A stretch of DNA of 64,000 bases, from positions 61,101-125,100 of the forward strand of contig JADKAQ010000025.1 in NCBI GenBank assembly GCA_016719105.1. The letters run 5' to 3'. A model generated the notes under the pieces. That model was not told where the DNA came from. It saw only the letters and a list, made by a program, of their open reading frames with translations, and did not search any database. A program made the position numbers and the translations under genes. Below are positions 28,219 through 40,034 of the stretch, piece after piece (the stretch's first letter is position 1; the number at the start of each line of letters is the position of its first letter). This DNA comes from Gemmatimonadota bacterium. Its GTDB lineage: Bacteria > Gemmatimonadota > Gemmatimonadetes > Gemmatimonadales > Gemmatimonadaceae.

Positions 28219-28566
28219 GACATGGCCTCGTAACGCGGGTCGTTCGGATGCAACGTGCAGGAAGAACATTAAGGGCGTCAGTCCCCCCTCGGGACTCCCG
28301 GGAAGCGGCACCGTCGTCAGGGCAATTGCCATGGCGCGGGAGGCACCACCATCACAGGCGGTTGGCGCACGCCGGTCCGAGGTGGGCGCCAGCGACGGCG
28401 CTCGCTGTCGCCCGCTTTCTCCCCTGAATACTCGGCGTCGCCGCCGGAGTGCCCATCGGCGCACGTCCCGCCCACCCTCAGCAGGCGCGCGCGGTCGTCA
28501 CGCAACAGAAAGGCCCCCAGCCGCACCGCGGCCGGGGGCCCTCCCGTCGTCCGACTCCCAATGGCC
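28219..28566. other. Gene-free stretch holding only a terminator
   Basis: No convincing coding frame. It contains the leader of the lipoprotein gene and, at its right end, the efflux-operon terminator described separately. Confidence 0.5.
28512..28540 (-). terminator. Rho-independent terminator of the efflux operon
   Basis: A 13-bp stem with one mismatch (GGCCCCCAGCCGC / GCGGCCGGGGGCC) and a 3-nt loop. On the minus strand it is followed by TTTCTGTTG. It lies 26 nt beyond the RND stop at 28567. Confidence 0.75.
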
Positions 28567-31500
28567 CTAGTCGCCTGCCACCGGCGCCACCCCCTGTACC
28601 GGATGCTCCCCCGTCTGCTGCGAGACGCGGAAGCCGAAGATGCGCGCAAACCGACTGCGCATCTGGTCGAGGATCTCGTAGAACGTCGGAATCGCGACGA
28701 GTGTCAGGAGCGTCGAGGTGATCACCCCCCCCATCACCGCGATGCCTAACGGGGCGCGGAACTGCGACCCTTCCCCACGCCCGAGCGCGACCGGCAGCAT
28801 GCCGGCGATCAGCGCGAAGGTCGTCATCAGGATCGGGCGCAAGCGGATGGCCCCGGCCTCGATGAGCGCCTCGCGCAGGGGCATCCCCTGCTTCTCCCGC
28901 GCCCACTTGGCGAAGTCGATGAGCAGGATCGCGTTCTTGGCCACGATCCCCATCAGCAGGATGACGCCGATGAGCGACATCAGGTTGATGGTGTTGTTGG
29001 TGAGCGCGAGGCTCAGCATCACGCCAATCAGCGACAGCGGGAGCGACATCATGATCGCCATCGGGTCGAGGAACGACCCGAACTGCATGACGAGGATGAG
29101 GTACATCAGCATGACCGCCGTCCCCAGGGCCAGGAAGATCTGCCCGAAGACTTCGTTCTGCTGCTGCGCCTCGGCCCCGAGCGTGATCCGGATGTCGGGA
29201 CCGAGGTCGAGGGCGGCGATCGCCGCCTGCGCATCGGTTGTCACCTCACCCACCGACCGGCCGGCCACGTTGAACTCCACGTTCACCACGCGGTCACGAT
29301 CCAGGTGGTTGATCACCGCCGGCCCCACGCCGTTCTCGATCTTCGCCACCTGCCCCAGCGGGAGGGTGGTCGGCGCGCCGCCGTTGGGCCCCTGCACCAC
29401 CAGCGGAAGCTGGCGCAGGTCCTGCGCGCGGCGACGGGCCTCGGGCGCCAGGCGCACGACCACGTCGCGCATCTCGCCGCTCGGATCCTCCCAGTCGCCG
29501 GCGTCGATCCCGGCAAACGCCGGGCGCAACGCCTGCGCCACCTGCCCCACCGTGATGCCTAACGAACCGGCCAGCCCGCGGTCGAGGTCGACGTTGAGTT
29601 CCGGCTTCTGCCCCTTGGACGAGAGGCTGACGTCCACCGCGTTGGAGACGCCGCGCACCGCCGCAATCGCACGCTCAGAGGCCGCGGCGAGCTTCACCCC
29701 ATCGTTGGAGCGCATCTCGATGGCCACCTGCTTGCGACCTCCGCCCCAGTCGGTCGCGAACACCGCGATGTTCGCCCCGCCCACCGACGCCAGTTCGTCA
29801 CGCAGCTGGTTGCAGAACGCCTCGACACTGAGCGGACGCTTGTCCTTGGGCACCATCTTCACGTAGATGCTGCCGACGTCCACCGCCGAACTTCCCTCGG
29901 CGCCGAGCGACGACATCGAGTACAGCACCAAGTCCTTGTGCTTCGAGATCGTGCGCACGACCTCCTCGGTCTTGAGCCGCGTGTAGTCCAGGTTGGACCC
30001 CGGCGGCGTCTCAACCTTCACGTTGAACTCGGCATTGTCGTCGGTGGGGAAGAACTGCACGCCGACCAGCGTCCGGTTGCCGATCTTGAGGACCGGCATC
30101 GCCAGCGCGAAGACGAACGTGCCGACGGCGATGGCCACGACGGCGACGCGATGGTCGAGCGCCCACGCGATCACGCGACGATAGCGATTCGACAGGTTGT
30201 TGAACCAGGCGTTGAACTTGTCGAGCGCCTTGGTGACGAAGCTCTTCTGGTGCTCCTCGAGATGCGGATCGGGCCAGTATGCCGAGAGCATCGGGTCGAG
30301 CGAGAACGACACGAAGAGCGAGACGAGCACCGAACAGGCAATCGTCAGGGCGAACGGCTGGAACCACTGCCCGCCCACGCCCGGCATGAAGGCGATCGGG
30401 ACGAAGACCGCGAGGATCGAGAAGGTCGTCGCCGCGACGGCGAGCCCGATTTCGTCGGTCCCTTCACGCGCCGCCGTGTAGTGATCCTTCCCCATCTCCA
30501 CGTGTCGCACGATGTTCTCGCGCACCACGATGGCATCGTCGATGAGGATACCGATCGCCAGCGACAGCCCGAGCAACGACATCGTCTCGAGCTTGAAGCC
30601 CAGCACCCACACGGCGATGAACGACGCCAGCACCGACACCGGGAGCGCGAGCCCCGTGATGACGGTCGAGCGCCACGAATTGAGGAAGAGGAAGACGACG
30701 AGCACCGTCAGGAGCGCCCCTTCAATCAGCGTCTCCTGCACGTTCCTGACCGAGTTCTCGACGTTGCGTCCCGAGTTCTTGATCACGTCGAGCGTCGTCC
30801 CCTTCGGCAGCGTCTGGCGGATCTTCTCGACGCGCGCCAGGATCTGCGACGCCACGTCGGTCGTGCTGTACCCCTTCGACTTCTTGATGTTGATCCCGAC
30901 CGCTTCCTTGATGCGGCCGTCGGCATCGGTGTAGAGCGCCAACGAGCGTTGTTCCTCCGTGGCGTCCTTCACCTCCGCCAGCTGCCCCAGGCGAATGAGC
31001 TGCCCGTTGCGCTCGGCGACGACAATGTTGGCAAACTCCGCCGGCGAGGCGAGGCGCCCCTTGAGGCGGATCGACCGCTCGTCGAGCGTCCCCTTCACGT
31101 TGCCAACGGGCGCCGCGAGGTTCTGCAGCTGCAACGCCTGCACCACCTGCGAGACGCCGATCCCTGCCCCCTGCAGTGCCTCGGGCTTGAGCTCGACGGT
31201 CAGTTCGCGCTCCAGCTTCCCCGGAACGCTCACCTCGGCCACACCGCCGATCGACCGGAACTCGCGCGTGATGCCGGGATCGGCCAGGCGCGTGAGCTCA
31301 GCCGGCGACAACGTCGACGAGTTGAGCGCCAGCGACACGATGGGGAGATCGGTGTCGTTGAACTTCTTGATGATCGGCTCCTCGAGCTCCGACGGGAGGT
31401 CCTGACGGATGCCGCTGATGGCGTCGCGAATGTCCTGCGTCGCCTCCGGCAGCGGCTTGTCGAACGAGAACTCGACCATGATGAAGCCGAAGCCGTCTTC

Positions 31501-31752
31501 GGCCCGGCCGTTCACGTGCTTCACGCCGGCGATCGACGAGATCGCCTCCTCGATGGGATCGAGGATCTCGCTCTCCACACCGTCGGGCGAGGCGCCGGGA
31601 TAAACGAGCCCCACCGTGACCACCGGCGGCGCGACGTCGGGGAACTCGTCGGTCTGCAGCTTGAACAGTGCGACCAGACCGAACGCGACCAGTGCCACCA
31701 TCGAGACGATGGTGATCATCGGTCGCTTGATCGCGAAATCCGAGATTAGCAT
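28567..31752 (-). CDS. RND multidrug efflux permease (HAE1/AcrB family)
   Basis: 1061 residues, the full AcrB length. The N-terminus MLISDFAIKRPMITIVSMVALVAFG is the first helix; the HAE1 signatures GASPDGVESEILDPIEEA and the proton-relay pair Asp-Asp in AIGILIDDAIVVREN are present. The second half repeats the fold (MGIVAKNAILLIDFAKWARE). It pumps substrates from the periplasm and inner membrane outward using the proton gradient, with the adaptor and TolC-like channel encoded just upstream. Substrate range cannot be predicted. Confidence 0.95.
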   Translation of the reverse strand: MLISDFAIKRPMITIVSMVALVAFGLVALFKLQTDEFPDVAPPVVTVGLVYPGASPDGVESEILDPIEEAISSIAGVKHVNGRAEDGFGFIMVEFSFDKPLPEATQDIRDAISGIRQDLPSELEEPIIKKFNDTDLPIVSLALNSSTLSPAELTRLADPGITREFRSIGGVAEVSVPGKLERELTVELKPEALQGAGIGVSQVVQALQLQNLAAPVGNVKGTLDERSIRLKGRLASPAEFANIVVAERNGQLIRLGQLAEVKDATEEQRSLALYTDADGRIKEAVGINIKKSKGYSTTDVASQILARVEKIRQTLPKGTTLDVIKNSGRNVENSVRNVQETLIEGALLTVLVVFLFLNSWRSTVITGLALPVSVLASFIAVWVLGFKLETMSLLGLSLAIGILIDDAIVVRENIVRHVEMGKDHYTAAREGTDEIGLAVAATTFSILAVFVPIAFMPGVGGQWFQPFALTIACSVLVSLFVSFSLDPMLSAYWPDPHLEEHQKSFVTKALDKFNAWFNNLSNRYRRVIAWALDHRVAVVAIAVGTFVFALAMPVLKIGNRTLVGVQFFPTDDNAEFNVKVETPPGSNLDYTRLKTEEVVRTISKHKDLVLYSMSSLGAEGSSAVDVGSIYVKMVPKDKRPLSVEAFCNQLRDELASVGGANIAVFATDWGGGRKQVAIEMRSNDGVKLAAASERAIAAVRGVSNAVDVSLSSKGQKPELNVDLDRGLAGSLGITVGQVAQALRPAFAGIDAGDWEDPSGEMRDVVVRLAPEARRRAQDLRQLPLVVQGPNGGAPTTLPLGQVAKIENGVGPAVINHLDRDRVVNVEFNVAGRSVGEVTTDAQAAIAALDLGPDIRITLGAEAQQQNEVFGQIFLALGTAVMLMYLILVMQFGSFLDPMAIMMSLPLSLIGVMLSLALTNNTINLMSLIGVILLMGIVAKNAILLIDFAKWAREKQGMPLREALIEAGAIRLRPILMTTFALIAGMLPVALGRGEGSQFRAPLGIAVMGGVITSTLLTLVAIPTFYEILDQMRSRFARIFGFRVSQQTGEHPVQGVAPVAGD

Positions 31753-31764
31753 GGCTCTCCCCGC

Positions 31765-32904
31765 CTAATTCTTCGTAACCGCACGGTCGTTCGGCACGCT
31801 GACACGCACCGCAGTTCCCGGCGTGATCCCCTGGGCGGCGCCGAGCAGGAGCGTATCCCCCGTCATCACCCCCTTCAGCACCTCGTACTTCTCCGTCGCG
31901 TCGTCCTTGAGGCCCAGCTCGACCTCGACCTTCTCGGCGCGCCCCCCCTTGAGGCGGAGCACCCACGGACGAACGCCGCGAACGTCGACCGCGTTCGCAC
32001 CAACCACTGGTGCCTCACGCGACTCCGACTGCGCCCGCCCCTCGGCGAAGAGCCCCGACACCAGCGCGTTGCGCTCGTTGGGAATCGACGCCACGATGCG
32101 CACCTGTCCGGTGCTGGGATCGGCCGACGGGTTGATGCGCGTGACCTTGCCGGTGAAGGCCTTGCCCGGGTAGCCCGTGACGCTGAAGGTCACCGGCGCA
32201 CCGATCCGGATCGCCGACAGCTGCGACGCGGGAACGTTCGCCTCGAGGCGCATGCTGCGCGGATCGATCACGGTGAACAGCGCGGCCCCCGGCTGCACCA
32301 CATCACCCGCCGAGACGGAACGCACGCTCACCACTCCCGCGAACGGCGCACGCACCTGCGCGTCGTCGAGCTGCTTCTGCGCCAACGTGAGTCGAGCCTT
32401 GGCATCGTCGAGCTGCGATTGCGCCGCCAGGTTGGAGCGGCGCGCCGACTCGAGGTCACGCTCGGCGATCGCGCCGGCCTCGGCCAGCTTCTCGCTGCGC
32501 GACAGCTCGCGTGCGGCGATATCGGCCGCCGACTGCGCCGTGGTGACGCCTGAGCGCGCCCCCAGGAACTGGTCGCGCACCGTGCGGTCGTCGATACGGG
32601 CCAGCAGCGTCCCCGCGCCCACGCGGCTCCCCTGGTCGGCGTGCGTCGACAGGACAGGCCCCGACAGCTGGGCACGCACGGTCGCCTCGCGCTCCGCCGC
32701 GAGTGACCCGGAGAGTGCCGGTCCGGACGAGATCTTCTCCAGCCGGACGACGGTGAGGTTTTCGGCACTGACGGCCGTGGGGGCGGGAGGCGCCGCCTCG
32801 CCCTTGGCCTTGGCATCGGCCTCCGTGCCGCCGCACGCGGCGACGAGGAGCAGCGCCGTGGGAACGAGCACGCGAGGCATCGAACGGTTTGGTATGACGG
32901 ACAT
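31765..32904 (-). CDS. RND efflux periplasmic adaptor (membrane-fusion protein), lipoprotein
   Basis: 379 residues from ATG 32904; an in-frame ATG at 32880 is an alternative. The lipobox LLLVAACGG anchors it in the inner membrane. Domain order is beta-barrel/lipoyl half (SGPVLSTHADQGSRVGAGTLLARID), alpha-hairpin with heptads (AREL SRSEKLAEAGAIAERDLESARR), lipoyl second half (KQLDDAQVRAPFAGVVSVRSV) and membrane-proximal domain (VLRLKGGRAEKVEVELGLKDD). It bridges the RND pump and the TolC-like channel. The gap to the pump gene is 12 bp, and 17 bp separate it from the channel gene upstream. Confidence 0.93.
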   Translation of the reverse strand: MSVIPNRSMPRVLVPTALLLVAACGGTEADAKAKGEAAPPAPTAVSAENLTVVRLEKISSGPALSGSLAAEREATVRAQLSGPVLSTHADQGSRVGAGTLLARIDDRTVRDQFLGARSGVTTAQSAADIAARELSRSEKLAEAGAIAERDLESARRSNLAAQSQLDDAKARLTLAQKQLDDAQVRAPFAGVVSVRSVSAGDVVQPGAALFTVIDPRSMRLEANVPASQLSAIRIGAPVTFSVTGYPGKAFTGKVTRINPSADPSTGQVRIVASIPNERNALVSGLFAEGRAQSESREAPVVGANAVDVRGVRPWVLRLKGGRAEKVEVELGLKDDATEKYEVLKGVMTGDTLLLGAAQGITPGTAVRVSVPNDRAVTKN

Positions 32905-32921
32905 GGGAGGAAATGGCTCCA

Positions 32922-34556
32922 CTATTGGGGAATCTGTGAGGTCGATGCCTGCTGCGTCGTGCTGCGCGTGCCCTGCGTGGCGGCGCCACCGGCGCCAGAT
33001 GCACCACTCGCCGCACTGGCCCCCATCGCGGCACTGGCGGTGCCTAACGGGAGATCCCTGAGCAGCGCCAGTCGCATGCGGGCGACCTGCAGGTTGCGCG
33101 CGGCCTGCGCGCGATTGATGCGCGCCTGGTCGAGGTTGAGCCGCGACTCGGAGAGCTCGATCTGCGTCGAGAGTCCCTCGCGATAGCGCACGTTGGCGAT
33201 GGCGAACGCCCGGGTGGCCTGCTCGGTCGTCCCGACGCTCGCCGCCAGCGCCGCCTCGGCCTGCTGCAACTGCGCGATCGTCTGTGCCGCGTCGAGCGCC
33301 GCCAGCTCGCGCGTCTGGTCCAGGCGGGCGCGGGACTCCTCCACCCCGGCGCGCGCCACCAGCTGTTCGCCGCGAAGGCGCCCGCCGGTGAAGATCGGGA
33401 AGGAAGCGCCTAACGCCACGGTCCAGTTGTTGAGCCAGTTGCCCCATGCCGGGACCCCGCCCGAACCGAACGCCACGCGGCTGTACGCCGACGACACGCT
33501 GATCGTGGGGAGCCACTCACTCTTCGCGATCTTGAGCTGGGCCTCCTGGGCCTTGAGCGCCTCATCGAGCTGGCGCACCGGCGCACGACTGGAGACACTC
33601 GTGTCGACACCAGCGGCGAGCGCCCCCGTCACCGACACCGCGCGCACGTCGCGCACGTCGGCCGGTTCGTTGATGTCGCTCGTCAGCTGCACAGGCTCCG
33701 CGTAGGGCAGGTTGAGCAGCTGCTTGAGCCGCAGGAACGCCAGCTCGCGATCCGTGCGGCGCTGCAGCACCACGGGCACCTGGTTGTCGCGCGTGACCCG
33801 CGCCCGCAGCAGCTCGAACTCCGACTGGTTCCCGACCTGACGCGCCAGTGTGGTCTGCCGCAGCGTCCCCTCGGTCGTCGCCAACGACGACTCGGCGATC
33901 GCCACCAGGCGGTCGGCCAGCACCGCGTCGTAGTACGCCTCGGTCACATCGAGGGCGAGCTTGGCGCGCTGCGAGCCGAGCTCGATCTCCGCCGAGCGAC
34001 GGCCAGCCGCCGCCGAGCGCACCTGCGCCTGCACGCGCCCGGCCGACCAGAGCGTCAGCGAACCGTTCGCCGCGAGCTGGTACTGGTTCTTGGCGCCGAA
34101 GCCCGCGCGCGAGAAGTCGATTCCTCCGCCGCTGGAGGCGCATCGCGAGTACAGCTCGAGCCCGGACAGGCGCTGCGCCTCCGTGGCCCCCACGGTCGCG
34201 AGGTAGCGTGTACAGGGCTGGAAATAGGTCGTGGTGTCCGACGGTGGGACCGGCGGGACGCTCGGCCCAGGCTGTGCCGTTGGGCCGCTGGACTGGAAGA
34301 CCGAGAACTGCGTGGCGAGCGTACGGGTGTACCCCGCCGTGCCATTCACCTGCGGCAGGTACTGGGAGCGCGCCTGCATCTGCTGTCCTTGCGCGCGCGT
34401 GACGCCAGCCTGCGCGATGCGCAGCGCTTCGCTCTGCGTCTGCGACAGCCGCAACGCATCCTCGAGCGAGAGGGATCGAGGCCCCTGCGCGCGAACCGGC
34501 AGGGCCAGAATCGCCACCGCCAGCGCCGTCGAGAGGACCTGGTGCACGGACTTCAT
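32922..34556 (-). CDS. TolC-family outer-membrane efflux channel
   Basis: 544 residues from ATG 34556 with a signal peptide (STALAVAILALPVRAQG). Two OEP repeats are seen: LSLEDALRLSQTQSEALRIAQAGVTRAQGQ in the first and the matching region from ALKAQEAQLKIAKSEWLPTISVSSAYS in the second, plus LDQARINRAQAARNLQVARMRLALL in the coiled coil. It forms the trimeric exit duct for the pump. The C-terminal tail is a low-complexity Ala/Gly/Ser/Gln stretch. It is the first intact gene of the efflux operon after the broken tetR. Confidence 0.92.
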   Translation of the reverse strand: MKSVHQVLSTALAVAILALPVRAQGPRSLSLEDALRLSQTQSEALRIAQAGVTRAQGQQMQARSQYLPQVNGTAGYTRTLATQFSVFQSSGPTAQPGPSVPPVPPSDTTTYFQPCTRYLATVGATEAQRLSGLELYSRCASSGGGIDFSRAGFGAKNQYQLAANGSLTLWSAGRVQAQVRSAAAGRRSAEIELGSQRAKLALDVTEAYYDAVLADRLVAIAESSLATTEGTLRQTTLARQVGNQSEFELLRARVTRDNQVPVVLQRRTDRELAFLRLKQLLNLPYAEPVQLTSDINEPADVRDVRAVSVTGALAAGVDTSVSSRAPVRQLDEALKAQEAQLKIAKSEWLPTISVSSAYSRVAFGSGGVPAWGNWLNNWTVALGASFPIFTGGRLRGEQLVARAGVEESRARLDQTRELAALDAAQTIAQLQQAEAALAASVGTTEQATRAFAIANVRYREGLSTQIELSESRLNLDQARINRAQAARNLQVARMRLALLRDLPLGTASAAMGASAASGASGAGGAATQGTRSTTQQASTSQIPQ

Positions 34557-34587
34557 AGAAGAAGGTAGGAGGGAATCGGTTGGCATC

Positions 34588-35212
34588 TCAGGCCGCCTCG
34601 CTGTCGGTCACGTGCGACACCGGCGCGCGGGCAACGAGGTCGTTTGACTCAGGAACGCCGAGTGCGCGAAGGAAGACGCGGACGTATCGCGTGGACGCCT
34701 CGTGTTCGGGCTGTGGGTAGATGGTGGGGACGACATCGCGCGACATCGCGTCGGCGAAGATCGCGCTGAACAGCATCGAGCACGCGGTGACGACGTCGCC
34801 GCCACCTGCCGTGGAGAATTGCGCCACGACTCGCGTGGAGTAGCAGACCAACTCGTTGAAGTGCGGTGTCTGGCCGTTGCAGAGGTGCGGCGCCATTTCG
34901 GGGTGCTCCTCCAGATCGGCCATCGTCTTTCGGATCATCGCCCGCATCTCGCGCAGGACCACCGTATGTCCATCGCACCATGCGGCCAACTCACGGAGCG
35001 GATCGACGGGGTGCTCCGGCAGGGAGACCGTCCCCATCGGGTCCTGGCAGGAGATCGCCTCTGCGATGAGCTGGGCCTTGGAGCCGAACAGGCGAAGAGG
35101 TCACCTCGTTCACCCCGGCCTCATCGGCGATGCGGCGCGTCGTCGCGCCGCGAAAGCCGACTTCGGCATAGATCCGACTCGCCGCGAGCAGGAGTTTGTC
35201 TCGGTTGTCCAT
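34588..35212 (-). pseudogene. TetR-family regulator of the efflux operon, frameshifted
   Basis: Start ATG 35212 with AGGA just upstream. The HTH is intact: MDNRDKLLLAASRIYAEVGFRGATTRRIADEAGVNEVT. The frame then breaks near 35100; the expected continuation LFRLFGSKAQLIAEAI is split, with FGSKAQLIAEAI and the ligand-binding domain (WCDGHTVVLREMRAMIRKTM ... VRVFLRALGVPES) in another frame. The change fits two missing C residues (ACCCTCTTCCGC read as ACCTCTTCGC). If real, the repressor is lost and the efflux pump would be constitutive; if an assembly error, it is a normal local repressor. Confidence 0.8.
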
Positions 35213-35229
35213 AGATCCTGGAAATGAAT

Positions 35230-35264
35230 TGCCGGGATATCCCGGCACGCAAGCAAGTACTTGC
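35230..35264. promoter_or_regulatory. Two perfect palindromes upstream of tetR: candidate operators
   Basis: TGCCGGGATATCCCGGCA (35230-35247, 18 bp) and GCAAGTACTTGC (35253-35264, 12 bp) are both perfect palindromes and lie 18-52 bp upstream of the tetR start. TetR dimers bind such inverted repeats. The second one matches the usual size and spacing of TetR-family half-sites. Confidence 0.7.
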
Positions 35265-35777
35265 ATCTAACGAACGACCTCGGAGGCGAGTTTCAGCGAA
35301 GTTGGACGTCCCGCGCGTCGAACTCTCATCGGTCCGGGCAGACCACGCATCGGTCGAACGACTCATGGGGCCCGCAGCGGGGGCCGCCGAGGCTCCACGT
35401 GGAAGCGATTCCATTGCCGAGTCGGCACGACAGGCGTGACGATTCGTGGCGGTGTCGTAACGCCTGCCACGCGGGCCGCGCGCCCAGGGCGGTCGGTCCC
35501 AGCGTCCTGCCACCCAGATTCTTCAACGCGGTGTGCAGGTCGCCAGAACCGAAACATTCGTTTGCTACACTTACCGCAACTCAATACTGCCAATGCGCTT
35601 GGGCATGTTCTTCATGTGCAACTGGACCGACTGTCGGACGGAACGGCTCCCGAAAGCCCGGCCTCATGTTCCGGCGAAATGAGCCGAAACTGTGTGTGTT
35701 GGATCACCTGTGGCACCGCTCCTGCTTTTCCAGCGGGCATCGGTTCCACCCTCGAATCGTCCCCGTCGGAGCGCATC
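35265..35777. other. Gene-free divergent intergenic stretch
   Basis: About 510 bp with no supported gene between the tetR operators and the pseudopilin. It is slightly less GC-rich around 35540-35720 and must contain the pilin promoter, but I cannot point to a clear -35/-10 pair. Confidence 0.4.
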
Positions 35778-36200
35778 ATGACCCGCAGAACTGGATTCAC
35801 CTTCGTCGAGATCCTCGTCGCGATGGCTGTCTTCAGCGTCCTCACCGCGGTCGCCGTCCCGAAGTACCACTCCATGCGGGGTAAGGCCTTCACGGCGGCC
35901 CTCAAGGCCGACCTCGCGGAGCTCAGGATCGCCGAGGAGGGGTTCTGGGCGGAGAACCACTTCTATACGACGGACCCGACGCAGCTCGACTGGCGCGCGA
36001 CGAGCGACGTGCGCATCACCATCACCGCGAGCGACCCGTTCGCCGGCTTCGACGCGACGGCGCTCCACGTGAAGCTCACCGGGACGCAGTGCACCATGTC
36101 GGTCGGACGGGTCACCGCGGCCGGAACGCCTTCAGGCGACATCAGCTGCGGCGCCGCCACGGGACTGCCGCCGGGCGCGGGAGCGCCAATCACGCCGTAG
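35778..36200 (+). CDS. Type IV pilin-like (pseudopilin) protein
   Basis: 140 residues from ATG 35778. The prepilin peptidase site is RRTG|FTFVEI with Glu at +5, followed by the hydrophobic N-helix LVAMAVFSVLTAVAVP. The globular part (ELRIAEEGFWAENHFYTTDP) resembles type IV pilins and type II secretion pseudopilins; two Cys residues late in the protein could form the D-region disulfide. It stands alone, so its assembly machinery must be encoded elsewhere. Confidence 0.85.
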   Translation: MTRRTGFTFVEILVAMAVFSVLTAVAVPKYHSMRGKAFTAALKADLAELRIAEEGFWAENHFYTTDPTQLDWRATSDVRITITASDPFAGFDATALHVKLTGTQCTMSVGRVTAAGTPSGDISCGAATGLPPGAGAPITP

Positions 36201-36232
36201 TCCACCGCCTGGCGGACGGCCCCTCGTCACAC

Positions 36233-36265
36233 GAACGCCGCGCTCCGATCACGGGCGCGGCGTTC
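36233..36265 (+). terminator. Terminator after the pseudopilin
   Basis: A perfect 11-bp stem (GAACGCCGCGC / GCGCGGCGTTC) with an 11-nt loop lies 33 nt past the pilin stop and between convergent genes. No T-run follows. Confidence 0.6.
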
Positions 36266-36291
36266 TGCGTATCACGCGAGTGGGGCGGTGC

Positions 36292-36907
36292 CTAACGTTC
36301 GGCGCGCGGAATCACGAGACGCTCGGCGGTGTGCGTCGCCGAAAACGACGCGACCTTGTTGTCGACCAGTCCGGCGCGGCGTCCGGCCGCGAACACCTCG
36401 ACGTCGCGTAGCGTCGCCTCCTTCCCCTTCCGGTGCACGACCCAGATGGCGCCATTGGGGACCAGCGTCCCCTTCAGGGCTTCGAGGCGCTCCAGCGCGG
36501 TCTGGTTCTCGGCACCGTACACGATCACGTCACTCTTCGGGGTCGGTCGGGTCGCGTACGAACCAATGCGGCGTTCGAGCTGCTGCAGGAAGTCCGCGTC
36601 GTCCACGTTGATGACGACGACCTTCATCCCTTCCGAGACCCCCAGCTTGTCGAGCAGCGACCGGGGATTCCGAATCTTGGCCAGCCACTTCGCGGCCATC
36701 CCTTCTGCCAGATGCAAGAAGGCCGGCCCTTCCGGGTGCTCCAGGACGAGCGCGTTGCCCTGGATCTCCACGCGCGACAACTCGGAGAGGAGGAACTTCG
36801 CGTTCTTCGTCTTGCCACGGAACGCGATGTGGTCACTTCTCCGGGAGCGCCTTGCCCACGAGTTTCCGCCGGGCGCGTTCGAGGGTGCAGTTGGTCTCTA
36901 GACCCAT
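36292..36907 (-). pseudogene. DUF3052-like protein, split by one frameshift
   Basis: The natural start is ATG 36907 (MGLETNCTLERARRKLVGKALPEK), but this frame hits TGA at 36833-36835. The continuation SDHIAFRGKTKNAKFLLSEL, then IRNPRSLLDKLGVSEGMKVV and GAIWVVHRKGKEATLRDVEVF, lies one frame over and runs to 36292. The C-terminal part matches the DUF3052 pattern (LDKLGV ... DVIVYG ... PNGAIWVV). Read together it is a normal conserved protein of about 205 residues, so one inserted base is the simplest cause. Without it, only a weak TTG at 36780 could start the C-terminal part. The function is unknown. Confidence 0.75.
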
Positions 36908-37068
36908 TGCCGGGGACGAAGGAGAGACGGGACGACGACACAACGACGACAGGACGACGGGAATCATGGTGCTCGGGTACCGCTTCCGGAACCTCTTCCC
37001 CGCTTCGGCATAGCAGGGTCGGGGCCGCCGGTTAGCTTCCGCGTCGTCCGCCACCCTCCCTCCCCCCC

Positions 37069-39966
<2,898 letters not shown>

Positions 39967-40034
39967 CGTCCGCGCAGCTGACGTCCGCACCGCCATCACC
40001 CTACCTCGACCCGTCATCGTTTCGCCCACGCCGA

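Noticed and set aside
29938..31749. 603-codon open frame on the plus strand
   Set aside because: Exactly opposite the RND pump; composition is that of a shadow frame.
36833..36835. Programmed prfB-like frameshift
   Set aside because: AAG before TGA is not slippery, no upstream Shine-Dalgarno stimulator is evident, and other indels nearby favour a plain insertion.
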